64,000 nt of DNA from Dyadobacter diqingensis (GCF_024220585.1 NZ_JAMXKF010000003.1:310001-374000); one strand, 5' to 3'. Shown: positions 17,778 to 27,900, counted from the first letter of the stretch. Translations and numbers: made by a program. The notes: generated from the letters alone by a model not told the origin.

Positions 17778-19913
17778 TTATCTAATCATAATTTGCTTAC
17801 TTAGATCCACCTCTGCGGATTTAACGCGAATGATGTATTTTCCTGTCGTAAGATTCTTAACCTGTATTTTAACACGGCTCGTTAAATCCTCAGTTTGTGT
17901 CACTACAACCCGTCCGTAGATGTCATAAACAGTAATTTCAGCATTCTTCATGTTGTCTCTCGACTCGATATAAACACCGTCTGCAAGTCCCGGGTTAGGG
18001 AAAACTACCACGTCATTTTTATCGTTTGTAATCACTTCCTGTGAAGGAGAGTATGGCGAGTAACAAGTCAGCGCATTGCTGCCGAGTGTGTAAGTCACTT
18101 TTGTGCGTGCCGCGTAACTTCCCGATGTATCGGTTTTGATAATATTGCTATGATTCAGCAAGATTTTCTCGTCTCTTTTCCAGTCATATTTTTCGTTCAA
18201 CCCCGTTTGTGCAACCGTGGCCATAATGGTAAACGGACCGGACTTCGCGATTGTCGGCTGTGGGACCTGCGGACGAATAACCAACGAAGCAGCGGCTGAG
18301 GTTTCAGATGAACAGCCCAGAACATTTTGGCTTTTTACCTGATAAGTTCCTGCTTCCTTTACAGAGAAAGTAGGGCCTTTGGCAAGAACTGTTGTGGTGT
18401 TTTGTTTGAACCAGCTGTAATCGTCATTGCTTGAAGTCAGCGAGAAAACAAATGCAGAGTCTGCACAGGCCTGCTGCGAGCCCGACTGAACGATCGTTGG
18501 TGTGGCAGGTTTGATGGATGAAGTCACGATCAGTTTCTGGCTGTTAACGGTATTTCCGGTTGCATCCTTCAATTGAACGTAATATTCTCCTGGTCCCGTA
18601 ACGGTTAACGTTTTTCCTTTGGCATAACTAGGGAGCCACATGTATGAGGCATAACCATCCGGCGCTGTAAGTGTCAGCGATGTGTTGTTAGTGGCACAAA
18701 TACTGGTGATTTTAGGCATTGCAGCCGGGAGTAGAGGGCTTACTTTGTTGAAGAAATCAATATCCAGCGTGCTATTCCATGCATTGGCAAGAATGAAGAG
18801 TCCCGCCGTATTATCTTTACCCGCGAAATGGGTTCCGTCGGCACGTTGCGGGTAAAGTCCATCAGTTTCCGGGCCGCGATAAGCAGTACTGAAAAGCCCA
18901 TCAATAACAGCATTTTGCGCGCCAATCACCGCAGGGCTGGTAATCGAGGCTCCATTATCATTTCGGATTCTTGATGTTCTGGAAATAACCCAGGTAACCC
19001 GGCCGTTAATATCTGCACCAAGTCTGTCTATTACATACTGTAAACTACTTCTGTATTCCTCATAACTGGTAGCCTCCGGAAAGGTGTCTGTTTCACCCTG
19101 CATCCACAATATTGCCCGTACGCCAAATTGCTTTGCTGTATTTTGCATAAAAATGCGGAGGTTGGCATAGGGCATTTGGTCTGGATAAATGAACCCGTAA
19201 AAATTTTGGGCACGTTTGCCTTCAGCGCTTGCACGCCAGTATTTAATTGATGTTCCTTCCCAGGCCGAATTGATGAACATGACCGGTACGTTCAATTTCT
19301 GCACGAGTAGATCACCAAGAATACCCCAACACCATGGACTTTTACCCCTCGGCCCAATATTATCTATTGGATTATCAAGACGATCAAAAACCGGATATTC
19401 GGGATCTCCGAGAGAGTTTACTACGTTACTTTGATTCAGGAAATTGACACGATCATCTGTTGCGACCGGCTTGGAACTTGCCTCGTAATCAACACCTTGT
19501 GCATTCGATTGGCCAGATATCATAAATACTTCTCCAACGCCCATTCGGGAAAGAATTGCTGGTTGCCCTACGGCATTTCCGGCTAGGGAAGCTCTTGCTT
19601 CCAGCGTGTACCAGCCAGAATTGAGCAGGATAGTCCCACTGAAAATACCACCGGAAGGATCCGTCTGTAAAACACTCCAGTCCGTGGGAATTCCTTGCCC
19701 TGCAATCGCTGGCAATGCCCTGATTTCAACCTTGTCAATCGGTGCGGTATAAATTCCGGATACAGAAACAGTCGCCTGACCGGCAGCACCGCGTTGGTAA
19801 ACAGCCCGTTCTACGGGAGAAGTAATTTTTATTTGGGCACTTACGCCAAAAGGAATTAAAACAAGAAGGAGCCAGATCCGTAGAAAAGAAAAAGTAAAAA
19901 TTTTATCAAGCAT
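17778..19913 (-). CDS. Secreted sialate O-acetylesterase-like protein with T9SS tail
   Basis: A 711-residue secreted protein. A signal peptide (residues 1-26, ending GVSA) precedes a small beta domain and an SGNH/GDSL-type esterase domain. The nucleophile is S136 in ISGQSNAQG, with the oxyanion block WMQGETDTF and the Asp-His pair in ADGTHFAG. This is the sialate O-acetylesterase (DUF303) layout, acting on acetylated glycans. About two Ig-like segments follow (one with a Cys pair, ACAD and LGCSS). The C-terminus is a type IX sorting domain (VVFPNPG, ITVYDIYGRVV, GKYIIRV). It is a paralog of the larger protein starting at 24951. Exact substrate is inferred only. Confidence 0.82.
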   Translation of the reverse strand: MLDKIFTFSFLRIWLLLVLIPFGVSAQIKITSPVERAVYQRGAAGQATVSVSGIYTAPIDKVEIRALPAIAGQGIPTDWSVLQTDPSGGIFSGTILLNSGWYTLEARASLAGNAVGQPAILSRMGVGEVFMISGQSNAQGVDYEASSKPVATDDRVNFLNQSNVVNSLGDPEYPVFDRLDNPIDNIGPRGKSPWCWGILGDLLVQKLNVPVMFINSAWEGTSIKYWRASAEGKRAQNFYGFIYPDQMPYANLRIFMQNTAKQFGVRAILWMQGETDTFPEATSYEEYRSSLQYVIDRLGADINGRVTWVISRTSRIRNDNGASITSPAVIGAQNAVIDGLFSTAYRGPETDGLYPQRADGTHFAGKDNTAGLFILANAWNSTLDIDFFNKVSPLLPAAMPKITSICATNNTSLTLTAPDGYASYMWLPSYAKGKTLTVTGPGEYYVQLKDATGNTVNSQKLIVTSSIKPATPTIVQSGSQQACADSAFVFSLTSSNDDYSWFKQNTTTVLAKGPTFSVKEAGTYQVKSQNVLGCSSETSAAASLVIRPQVPQPTIAKSGPFTIMATVAQTGLNEKYDWKRDEKILLNHSNIIKTDTSGSYAARTKVTYTLGSNALTCYSPYSPSQEVITNDKNDVVVFPNPGLADGVYIESRDNMKNAEITVYDIYGRVVVTQTEDLTSRVKIQVKNLTTGKYIIRVKSAEVDLSKQIMIR

Positions 19914-20082
19914 TATAATAGAATTAAAAAGTATTCAGGTTATGACAACTTTGTAAATAATATCGACCTGGAAAATGTCTGAAAATTCTGGCAAATTTAA
20001 AGATTTGTTCTGGTTTTGAGATACTTCTTTTTTGATGTAACTGTTTTTAATTAAAAAGAGGTGCCTGAAAACGCGGATTCAA

Positions 20083-21717
20083 CTATTTCTTAACGGAAAA
20101 AACTGTATTTATTTTATAACCCATCGGGGCAATATTGTAGATTTCTTTGTCTAGGCTGTCCGTAATGTCGATATGTTTGCCTGTGAGTATATCATGATCG
20201 CCAAATTTATAATTGGTGATGTAATAATCACTTTCTTTCAATGATTTTTTAAAGACGATTCGGTTACGCTCCTTCGGAGGCAGAAGCCTTTTATTCATCG
20301 TCATGGGTTGGTTTCCAATACGGATGTAAGCAATTTTGATGGTGTCCTTATCTGAATTTTTACAAAGCCATTCCAAAGATTCTTTATAAGAATGTCCCCA
20401 ATAATCGAGCTCATAAGCGGTTTGCGGATGTTTATTAAACATGCTGAAATAAACCTGTTGCTGCGGGTGCATTTTTATAATGATGCCGACATAGAACAAA
20501 AGCACCGCTGCCCAGGCCAGTTTTGCATATAACGCATATTTCTCGGAAACTGCTTTCACGATAAAATACCCGCCTAAGGTCGCGAGATACGATATAAAGG
20601 CGTGCAGGTAAAAAAGGTGCCGCCAGCCGTCATAAATAATGGACTGAAGGAAAATAATAGAGGCAATAGGCAGGATCAATGAGGCAATGACATATAAATC
20701 AATGAAAGGAATCGCCGCAAAGTTCCGGCGGATAAACTCTTTTCCAAATGAAAATAATGTGACAGCGCCCGCGATAAAACCAAGGAAAAGATAAAAAGGC
20801 GGAATCGTTATCAACAGCCACACCGGTACATAGTGCCATGGAATCTGATCGCGGTTAATAAACTCACCACGGTAAAGCATAGGGCTATCCTGGCGGACAA
20901 AATGTGCCATCAGTCGTAATGCTTCGAAAAATCTTGAAAAAGGGCTTTCCCATAAAAACGGCCAGAGCAGATAAATGAAAACCGATGCCGAGAGGAGGTA
21001 AGCTCCGACAACCAGCAGACTGGTTTTAATAGCGGGCTTTTTTATAGTAAAAAGAAGGTAGGCTGCAATAAAGGCCAGGGAAAGCGCAACTGAAATAATA
21101 CCCATCAGTCGTATCGAAATCAGAAAACCTGTTGACATGCCGTGAAAAAATGCATGTTTAAAAGTGAATTTCGAAAACAGAAGCGAGAGCGTATAAGTGT
21201 TGATTACAAAAAATGCCAGGAAGATAATGTCCTTGGAATTATAAAAAGAATCAGCAAATATTCTTGGTGAAAGCAGGTAAATGGAGGTACCCAGTAGGGC
21301 GATAACAATACTTTTTACACGAAGCTGAACGAGTTTGTAAAAAAAGATAGCTGAAAGCCAGAAGACAAGCCAGGTGATGATGTGGCGTAAATAGTAAGCG
21401 GACCCATCCATGTCCAGATATTCGTAGACAATCGGTTTGATGAATGCCAGTTCTGCACCTGCGAGGATAATCTCGAACAAACTTCCATATTCATGGTTAA
21501 TGAACGTACTGAAGTCTTCAATCTGATTGCTGATCGGGATGGTGAAAGGCTGTCCCAATATGTTGTTGACGTACTTTAATCCGACAAGCCCGAGCTGCCG
21601 CATGATGGGCTCATCCCATGTGACGCCGTAATCCTTGACTATAAAAATTCCAATGAAAAACCATATAATAAAGTAGCCGACAGGGGCTATCCAATTCACG
21701 CGTAAACGACTTTCCAT
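20083..21717 (-). CDS. Polytopic GT-C/GT39-like membrane protein
   Basis: A 544-residue protein with about 11 hydrophobic helices. An acidic residue pair in the first periplasmic loop (KDYGVTWDEPIMRQ) recalls the catalytic loop of the GT39/GT83 (ArnT, PMT) lipid-linked sugar transferases. The C-terminal 100 residues are soluble and include YDGWRHLFYLHAF and ELDYWGHSYKESLEWL. That fits a dolichyl- or undecaprenyl-phosphate-sugar transferase modifying cell-surface glycans or proteins, but no catalytic assay-grade motif proves it. It sits between two paralogous T9SS esterases on the same strand. It is distinct from the membrane protein inside the nuo operon. Confidence 0.7.
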   Translation of the reverse strand: MESRLRVNWIAPVGYFIIWFFIGIFIVKDYGVTWDEPIMRQLGLVGLKYVNNILGQPFTIPISNQIEDFSTFINHEYGSLFEIILAGAELAFIKPIVYEYLDMDGSAYYLRHIITWLVFWLSAIFFYKLVQLRVKSIVIALLGTSIYLLSPRIFADSFYNSKDIIFLAFFVINTYTLSLLFSKFTFKHAFFHGMSTGFLISIRLMGIISVALSLAFIAAYLLFTIKKPAIKTSLLVVGAYLLSASVFIYLLWPFLWESPFSRFFEALRLMAHFVRQDSPMLYRGEFINRDQIPWHYVPVWLLITIPPFYLFLGFIAGAVTLFSFGKEFIRRNFAAIPFIDLYVIASLILPIASIIFLQSIIYDGWRHLFYLHAFISYLATLGGYFIVKAVSEKYALYAKLAWAAVLLFYVGIIIKMHPQQQVYFSMFNKHPQTAYELDYWGHSYKESLEWLCKNSDKDTIKIAYIRIGNQPMTMNKRLLPPKERNRIVFKKSLKESDYYITNYKFGDHDILTGKHIDITDSLDKEIYNIAPMGYKINTVFSVKK

Positions 21718-21789
21718 AGTGGAGAATGCAATTTTTATACAAAAGGAACTCTAAACTGGTCAGGAGCAAGCGCACTCGGTACTAAAATG

Positions 21790-24700
21790 TTATTGGATTA
21801 TACTAATTTTTTTCGTCTTTTTGAAATCCCCCGACTGAACTGACAAGATATACATTCCATTCGACAGTAAAGACAAATCGATAAATCTTCTTTCATTAAA
21901 ACTTATCGAAGTGTAGGTTCTTATCAGCCTGCCACTCAGGTCGAAAACCTGTACTGTGGCATCTTTAAGGTCCTCAATTGTTTCAACTGTAAACGACCCT
22001 GTATAGCTTGGATTTGGATAAACACTAAGGGATCCGCCCTGTGTATCCAGGGTAAAAATAAAGGGCTCCGAAAAGTCAGAAAAACAGGTCAGCGTCGGAC
22101 TGTAAATAACGGTGTTGTTCACCACATAAGACCCTGACTTTACTGCTTTCAATGTGGTTCCGTTTTCGGTAAGATTGGCGCCGTTGAGCTGCCATACGTG
22201 GTTTCCGTCATTGATATTGTTTTCGGCCATCAAAGTGAAAGTTCCTACCTGCCTGATCATCGGTTTGGAAGGCAGTGGTTTTACATCCACCACAATTTCT
22301 TTTGAATAAGGAGAAAAACAGCCCTGATTATCCTGAACACGGGCTTTGTAATCACCTGACTTTCTAACTTCAAGCAGACTGTTTTGCTCCCCCGTATTCC
22401 AGAAGAAAGCCGCACCGTTTGACGCACTAAGCGTCACTTTATCTCCATCGCAGAATGAAACAGGGCCAAGCGCCTGAACAAGCGGGGCAGGAGGTAACGC
22501 TAATACGTTGATTCTTATCGCATCCGACGGGTCGGAATAACAGCTGAACTCGTTGATGGTTTTTACGGAATAATCGCCTGAAACGTTGGTGTTGATCGCC
22601 TTCGTTTCTGCTCCGGTGTTCCATACATATTTTGCAGCATCGTTCGACTGCAGGTTAATACTTGCATCGGCACAGAAAGTTGTAGGGCCGCTCGCGGTAA
22701 TAACAGGCTTTGGAGGCAGTGGGTTGACAACCACTCTGATCCCGCTTGAGGGAACAGACAAACATCCGTTGGCATCTTTTGCGGATAGCGTATAGTTGCC
22801 CGAAGTCCGAACCTCAACGTCGCGGTTGGTGCCGCCGTTGCTCCATTGATATGCATAGGTTTCGCTTCCGCGCAAAGTCGTGTAGTCGCGGTCGCAGAAG
22901 GTTGTTGGTCTAAGGGCGCTGATGGTCGGGGTTGGAGGCAAGGGGTTAACCTTGGTCGTGATGGGGTCCGATGTGGATTCACAGCCATTTCCATCACGTT
23001 GCATCAGGCTGAATGTACCTGTTGTTGTAATGGTGATTGTTTTTGAGGTTGCATTTGTATTCCAGATATTGCCGCTGTCATAACTGGATGTAAACACTAC
23101 GTTTTCGCCTTCACAAAATACAGGCGACCGGCTGAGGCCAATGACTGGTTTGGCCGGCAAAGGGTTAACTTTTACCGTAACAGGATCGGAGTCAGGAGAG
23201 AAACATCCGAAGTTATCCACTGCCTTCACGGTATACTGGCCAGATGTTTTGATGGAAACGGTCGCGTCTGTCGCGCCGTTTGACCAAGCACTTTTCACTA
23301 TTGAACTTGATTTCAGACTGACAGCACCGCCATCACAAAATGTAAGTGCTCCCGTAACGGCAATACTGGGTTTGTCCGGCAAAGGTGAAGTCAGCACTTC
23401 AATCGCGATGCGGGAAGAACTGGTTTCGCAGCCATACGCATTTTTTGTTGTGACAAAGTATTCACCGCCGGTGCTGATGGTTATTCTGTCTGCCGTCTGC
23501 CCCGTATTCCATTTCAGATTTTCTGTTGTATTCGAAATTAAAGTAGCGGTGTTTCCTTTACAAACCGGATTGCTACCCTGAAGTGTGAGGATAGGCTGTG
23601 CGGGCTGTATGCTTTCGTTAATTCTTAATTCAGGCGAAAAGATCACGTTGTTATGGCCGTCTCTCGCCCGGGCACGGTAGGTTCCGTTTCCAACCTGTAT
23701 GCTGCTTGCATTTTGTCCGTTCGTCCAGTTGAAAGCCGAATAACCATCTGTATTTACGGATAATTTCAGGTTATTGTTCCCGGCACAGGAGGCCGATAGT
23801 TTCAAAGGACTTACTGCCTTATAAGGCTCCGACCTTGCCATAAAATCATCGTTGATCTGGGCGCTCCATGCTTCTGCAAGTTGAACCAGACCGTCGCCCT
23901 GAAAGTGAACACCGTCAATACGGGGAACCTGCACGGCATCCGTATTGGGGCCTGCAAATACATTTGGTACAGATGAAATTACCTGTTTTTGTCCCGCCGT
24001 CGCTTTGGTGTTTACGCCTGTGACGTTGCTGTAAGAAGTAAGGCTGACCATCCAGGACAGATTTTTGCCCGATTCGTTACGTGAGCTCTGGATAACAGTG
24101 GAAAGATCACTGAAGTAAGAAGCCGTTGAACTGCTCTGGTCAGTTATTTCCGCTTCTCCCTGGAACCATAACACAGCGCGGATGCCGGTAACAGGGACAT
24201 AATATTGAAGAACAGACCGAAGGTTGCCATAAGGTGCACCGTTTGGATAAAAAGCCTCTCCATTGTAAACCGAATAGGCTGTACCATTGATACTTTCCCG
24301 CCAGTTTTTCACTGCCGAGCCATACCAGCCGATGTTGTAAAATAAAATCGGGACGCCAAACCGGTTTGCTAACAAATCCCCCAGTTTTCCCCACGACCAG
24401 GCTGAATTTCCGCGTGGTGCGATATAAGAATCTGCATCTAAATGGGAAAAAGTCGGTGCGGATAAATCACTGTTGGGTTGTCCTTCGTTGTAATAACTTA
24501 TGCAGTTCACACGGTCGTCACCTGCGCCGGGACCACCGTAATTTTTATATCCCTGTGCGTTGGATTGCCCGCTGATCAGGAAAACTTCACCAATACCGAC
24601 CTTTGATACCTGTGCTGAACCCACAAGCTGGTCGCCGTTCCATCCGCGAACCTGAAGTTCGTACCATCCGCCTGTTGCGTCAATGCTTCCTGAATACACC

Positions 24701-24951
24701 CCTCCCTGAACATTGGACTGAATGGTTGTCCAGTTAGTGGAGTTGCCGCCGTTTATCGCATTGAGTCTGGCTTCCACACGGTCGATAATCTTGGTATAAC
24801 TGCCCGCGATATAAACCGTTGCATTGTTGCCTTTGTCACGTTGAAATACGGCTCTGTTGGCCGGATAGTCAATATTTATTTGTCCAAAAACGGGAAGTAA
24901 ACCCAGACATAATAATAGTGTGGTGCAGAAAAACGATAAATTAGGCTTCAT
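21790..24951 (-). CDS. Large secreted sialate O-acetylesterase-like protein with Ig-like repeats and T9SS tail
   Basis: A 1053-residue protein, starting at the ATG that directly opens a signal peptide (MKPNLSFFCTTLLLCLGLLPVFG); a longer frame 14 codons upstream lacks one. The N-terminal esterase domain matches the 711-residue neighbour: ISGQSNAQG (Ser 130), WFQGEAEI and IDGVHFQG for the Asp-His pair. Then come six roughly 74-residue Ig/PKD-like repeats, each with a Cys pair (TFC...GCFS). The end is a T9SS sorting domain (SVYPNPS, VQVFDLSGRLI, GMYILSV). It is likely exported across the outer membrane to attack acetylated polysaccharides. The repeats probably act as a spacer or carbohydrate-binding stalk. 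Confidence 0.82.
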   Translation of the reverse strand: MKPNLSFFCTTLLLCLGLLPVFGQINIDYPANRAVFQRDKGNNATVYIAGSYTKIIDRVEARLNAINGGNSTNWTTIQSNVQGGVYSGSIDATGGWYELQVRGWNGDQLVGSAQVSKVGIGEVFLISGQSNAQGYKNYGGPGAGDDRVNCISYYNEGQPNSDLSAPTFSHLDADSYIAPRGNSAWSWGKLGDLLANRFGVPILFYNIGWYGSAVKNWRESINGTAYSVYNGEAFYPNGAPYGNLRSVLQYYVPVTGIRAVLWFQGEAEITDQSSSTASYFSDLSTVIQSSRNESGKNLSWMVSLTSYSNVTGVNTKATAGQKQVISSVPNVFAGPNTDAVQVPRIDGVHFQGDGLVQLAEAWSAQINDDFMARSEPYKAVSPLKLSASCAGNNNLKLSVNTDGYSAFNWTNGQNASSIQVGNGTYRARARDGHNNVIFSPELRINESIQPAQPILTLQGSNPVCKGNTATLISNTTENLKWNTGQTADRITISTGGEYFVTTKNAYGCETSSSRIAIEVLTSPLPDKPSIAVTGALTFCDGGAVSLKSSSIVKSAWSNGATDATVSIKTSGQYTVKAVDNFGCFSPDSDPVTVKVNPLPAKPVIGLSRSPVFCEGENVVFTSSYDSGNIWNTNATSKTITITTTGTFSLMQRDGNGCESTSDPITTKVNPLPPTPTISALRPTTFCDRDYTTLRGSETYAYQWSNGGTNRDVEVRTSGNYTLSAKDANGCLSVPSSGIRVVVNPLPPKPVITASGPTTFCADASINLQSNDAAKYVWNTGAETKAINTNVSGDYSVKTINEFSCYSDPSDAIRINVLALPPAPLVQALGPVSFCDGDKVTLSASNGAAFFWNTGEQNSLLEVRKSGDYKARVQDNQGCFSPYSKEIVVDVKPLPSKPMIRQVGTFTLMAENNINDGNHVWQLNGANLTENGTTLKAVKSGSYVVNNTVIYSPTLTCFSDFSEPFIFTLDTQGGSLSVYPNPSYTGSFTVETIEDLKDATVQVFDLSGRLIRTYTSISFNERRFIDLSLLSNGMYILSVQSGDFKKTKKISIIQ
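22265..23597 (-). repeat. Six tandem coding repeats of about 74 codons (Ig-like)
   Basis: Within the large esterase, six copies share the pattern FC...L.S......W..G.....I....SG.Y.V.....GC.S, ending in V.PLP.KP. Flanking segments on both sides are degenerate copies without the Cys pair. The DNA copies have diverged, so this is an old expansion rather than a recent slippage. Confidence 0.75.
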
Positions 24952-25055
24952 GGAAATCAGGACAACGCAATGGCTATGGCTTCTTGAACGCAAAGAAGGG
25001 CCTAAATGGTTGTTTTTAAAAATATGTATCTCTTAATTTATTTAACGGGAAATTG

Positions 25056-26063
25056 TTATTCAACGGGATTAGCCTCGTTGAGCAACTCCCAGATTTTATC
25101 TTTCAGCTGATCAATCCCTTCCTGAGTCAGCGAAGAAATGAACGTGCAGGAAATATCCTTTGGTAGTTTTTTTGCAATTTCTTCACGTTCCTCATCAAAT
25201 AACATATCCATTTTGGAAATTGCGAGAAGCCGGTGTTTGTCCAAAAGCGACGGATTGTAAAGCTGAAGTTCGTTTACAAGTGTATTGTATTCGGCTTCAA
25301 TGTCTTCGCTGTCTGCCGGGACCATGAACAGCAGGATCGAGTTTCTTTCGATGTGGCGAAGGAAACGCAAACCAAGTCCTTTTCCTTGCGAGGCACCCTC
25401 AATAATTCCCGGAATATCTGCCATTACAAATGACTTGTAATTACGATAGGCAACGACACCAAGATTGGGAACAAGCGTCGTGAACGGATAATCCGCAATT
25501 TCAGGACGTGCTGCCGAAACCACAGAAAGTAATGTTGATTTTCCGGCATTCGGGAAACCCACCAGACCGACGTCCGCCAATACTTTCAATTCTAGGATAA
25601 TCCAGGATTCCACCGAAGGGTCACCCGGTTGTGCGTGCTGAGGCGTCTGATTTGTGGAGGATTTGAAATGATCATTTCCCATTCCGCCTCTGCCGCCTTT
25701 CATCAATATCACTTCCTGTCCATCTTCTGTTATTTCCAGCAACTGCTCTCCGGTTTCTACGTCACGGGCAATGGTTCCCAGCGGAACTTCCAGGATAATA
25801 TCCTTTCCGTCAGCCCCTTTTCGTCTTCCACCTTCACCACCTTTGCCGTCGAATGCGCGGATGTGTTTTGTATATTTTAAATGTAAAAGTGTCCAGACCT
25901 GTGTAGTGCCTTTCAGGATCACGTGACCGCCACGGCCTCCGTCTCCACCATCCGGACCACCTTTTTCGACGTGTTTTTCACGACGAAAGTGTAATGCTCC
26001 CGCGCCACCTGCACCGGAACGAACATTTATTTTTACGTAATCTATAAAGTTGGAAGATGCCAT
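25056..26063 (-). CDS. obgE: GTPase Obg
   Basis: A 335-residue Obg-family GTPase tied to late 50S ribosome assembly and stress control. The glycine-rich Obg fold occupies residues 1-158 ([25 protein letters not shown]). The G domain follows with G1 [11 protein letters not shown]2/G3 [11 protein letters not shown] and [11 protein letters not shown], and G4 ISKMD. The variable C-terminal OCT domain is missing, which is usual in Bacteroidota. It is on the same strand as adk, 120 bp downstream of it. Confidence 0.96.
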   Translation of the reverse strand: MASSNFIDYVKINVRSGAGGAGALHFRREKHVEKGGPDGGDGGRGGHVILKGTTQVWTLLHLKYTKHIRAFDGKGGEGGRRKGADGKDIILEVPLGTIARDVETGEQLLEITEDGQEVILMKGGRGGMGNDHFKSSTNQTPQHAQPGDPSVESWIILELKVLADVGLVGFPNAGKSTLLSVVSAARPEIADYPFTTLVPNLGVVAYRNYKSFVMADIPGIIEGASQGKGLGLRFLRHIERNSILLFMVPADSEDIEAEYNTLVNELQLYNPSLLDKHRLLAISKMDMLFDEEREEIAKKLPKDISCTFISSLTQEGIDQLKDKIWELLNEANPVE

Positions 26064-26183
26064 ACCCTGCTGCCGTTGTTAAGATAAAATGAGAAGTGTA
26101 ATTTACGTTCGTGTATTTACAGCAAAAAGGTGCAGAAATCAGGCCCTAAAAACCTCGTTTTCCACACCTCTTTGAAATTGATA

Positions 26184-26756
26184 TTATGCTTGCTCGATAG
26201 CCTCTGTAATGCCTTCGAAAATCGTTTCGATCTCACCGATACCATTGATTGCTATGTATTTTCCTTGTGCCTGGTAATAATCCGCCACAGGTTTTGTCTT
26301 GCTGTTGTATTCCTGAATGCGCTTGCTGATCAGCTCTTCATTCTGGTCGTCAGGTCTGCCGGAAGTTTTTCCTCTGTTTAACAAACGGGCCAGTAACTCG
26401 TTGTCGTCAACAACCAGTGCCACCATCACAGAAATGCTTTCGTCATAAGTTGCCAATAGGGCATCCAATGCTTCGGACTGCGCTACTGTTCTCGGAAAAC
26501 CATCAAAAATAAATCCCGGCGCGCCTTTGTGTTCCTTTAGTTTGTTATCGATCATCCCGATAACAACTTCATCAGGAACCAATAAACCCTGGTCCATTAA
26601 GGTTTTTGCTTTAAGCCCTAGTTCGGTACCTCCCTGAATTTCAGAACGAAGCAAGTCGCCGGTAGAAAGGTGAATGAGTTTGTATTTTGCTATAATTTTC
26701 TCACTTTGGGTGCCTTTTCCGGCGCCCGGAGGACCAAATAGTATAAGATTCAGCAT
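26184..26756 (-). CDS. adk: Adenylate kinase
   Basis: A 190-residue nucleotide kinase converting ATP and AMP to two ADP. The P-loop is GPPGAGKGTQSEKI, the AMP-binding block is IHLSTGDLLRSE, and FDGFPRTVAQSEAL and LLNRGKTSGRPDD follow. The LID is the short type without zinc-binding cysteines, consistent with the total length. A -7-like box lies about 46 bases upstream. Next to obgE, another growth-linked gene. Confidence 0.96.
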   Translation of the reverse strand: MLNLILFGPPGAGKGTQSEKIIAKYKLIHLSTGDLLRSEIQGGTELGLKAKTLMDQGLLVPDEVVIGMIDNKLKEHKGAPGFIFDGFPRTVAQSEALDALLATYDESISVMVALVVDDNELLARLLNRGKTSGRPDDQNEELISKRIQEYNSKTKPVADYYQAQGKYIAINGIGEIETIFEGITEAIEQA

Positions 26757-26801
26757 AGTTGCTTAATGAAACAAATTTTGGACAAAATGATGATTTGGCC
26801 A

Positions 26802-26809
26802 CAAATTTA
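26802..26809 (-). promoter_or_regulatory. Candidate adk promoter (-7 box TAAATTTG)
   Basis: TAAATTTG on the minus strand fits TAnnTTTG and predicts a leader of about 40 bases to adk. The -33 element is not clear, and the region is AT-rich, so chance matches are possible. Confidence 0.35.
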
Positions 26810-26855
26810 CAATTACTTAATACATGTAGGCGCTATTGTCTCGTTTTTTTCCAAT

Positions 26856-26889
26856 AAAAAATCCTCTTAATTATTACTAATCAAGAGGA
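26856..26889 (-). terminator. Rho-independent terminator of the T9SS-tailed protein gene
   Basis: On the minus strand a 12-bp stem with one G-U pair (arms 26878-26889 and 26862-26873, loop of 4) is followed by T6. It lies 23 bases after the stop of the leftward gene ending at 26913. Confidence 0.8.
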
Positions 26890-26912
26890 ATAACCCGAAA
26901 AAGGCCAAAAAA

Positions 26913-27701
26913 TCAGGGGATAATAACCCGCTTCACGGCACCATCTTCATTTTGTGTAACTGTCACAAACAGAGTTCCTTTTATATTTTTCTTCACGTCA
27001 ATTTGCCCGACAAAATCTCCGCTGAAATCTTTGATTTCTTTGCGTCCGACTTCCTTACCTTTTGTATCGGAAATAATAATATTGACGTCACCTTTTTGCG
27101 GAACAAAGAAACGCAGGTTAAGTACGCCATTATCAGGATTATTCGGATAGGCCGATAATTCGCGGACGGTGGAAGCCTTGGCCGATTCACTATTCCAGAA
27201 GTCTCCCATGCGTTCGCCGACACGGTTTCCAAAATCTTCCATATCCCGCATCATGATCTTGGCTTTTGGCCTGAACTCTCTTTCAAAGTTTCGGGTCTTA
27301 CTCCGCAAATCATCGAAATTGAAATCTTTGTTAAAATTGTATGCAAAAACATCGTCGTCACCCGATTTTTTATGAATTTTCATGCGGCGTCTTTGTTCGT
27401 TTTTATTGCCGTTTCCATCGTCAACCGTTATGGTCACCTGGCTTTTTCCATTGGAATCGACTTTCAGAGAATCCAGTGCTTTGTCGACAAAATCTTCTCG
27501 CTCGCTGTCAGACATATCCGGAAGTTCATACTTCTTTTCGATCGTTTTGGCTTTATCATCCTTATCTTCGATAACTTTAATACGGACGGTCGTTTTTTTC
27601 TGCGGCTCCTTGTCGGACTGCGCCACGGCTTTTTCTGCAAAAGAAAGCCCGCTGATGACCAGTGCAGACAAGGCTATTCGGGATAGGATGTTTGGCGTCA
27701 T
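26913..27701 (-). CDS. Secreted charged protein with C-terminal sorting-like domain
   Basis: A 262-residue protein with a signal peptide (MTPNILSRIALSALVISG, ending AVAQ near residue 28). Next is a charged, Lys/Asp/Glu-rich middle with no recognised domain (residues 30-180, for example KKYELPDMSDSEREDF and RRRMKIHKKSGDDD). The final 80 residues form a beta domain like T9SS type A tails (AYPNNPDNGVLNLRF, VNIIISDTKGKEV, GTLFVTV). Function unknown. It is transcribed divergently from a sensor histidine kinase 199 bp away, so the two may be linked by regulation. Confidence 0.65.
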   Translation of the reverse strand: MTPNILSRIALSALVISGLSFAEKAVAQSDKEPQKKTTVRIKVIEDKDDKAKTIEKKYELPDMSDSEREDFVDKALDSLKVDSNGKSQVTITVDDGNGNKNEQRRRMKIHKKSGDDDVFAYNFNKDFNFDDLRSKTRNFEREFRPKAKIMMRDMEDFGNRVGERMGDFWNSESAKASTVRELSAYPNNPDNGVLNLRFFVPQKGDVNIIISDTKGKEVGRKEIKDFSGDFVGQIDVKKNIKGTLFVTVTQNEDGAVKRVIIP

Positions 27702-27806
27702 GATGTTCTATTGTTTTGTTTGTGAGATGATTACAAATTTAACTCCTGCCTGAATTGAAACGCTGTTAAATTTTGTTAAAAAGAGAAACGGGTATCCGGG
27801 ATACAC

Positions 27807-27814
27807 TAAATTTG
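27807..27814 (+). promoter_or_regulatory. Candidate promoter of the histidine kinase gene (TAAATTTG)
   Basis: A TAnnTTTG match lies 87 bases before the kinase ATG. It would place three tandem 14-bp repeats in the 5' leader. No clear -33 TTTG. Confidence 0.35.
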
Positions 27815-27842
27815 TTGAACAGAATAAAGTCGCAGGAAAAAT

Positions 27843-27884
27843 AACAATGTTGCATGAACAATGTTGCACGAACAGTTTTGCGAG
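27843..27884 (+). repeat. Three tandem 14-bp repeats upstream of the histidine kinase
   Basis: The units are AACAATGTTGCATG (27843-27856), AACAATGTTGCACG (27857-27870) and AACAGTTTTGCGAG (27871-27884). The first two differ at one base and the third matches the second at 10 of 14. The array ends 16 bases before the start codon. Confidence 0.7.
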
Positions 27885-27900
27885 GAAGATCTAAATAGCA

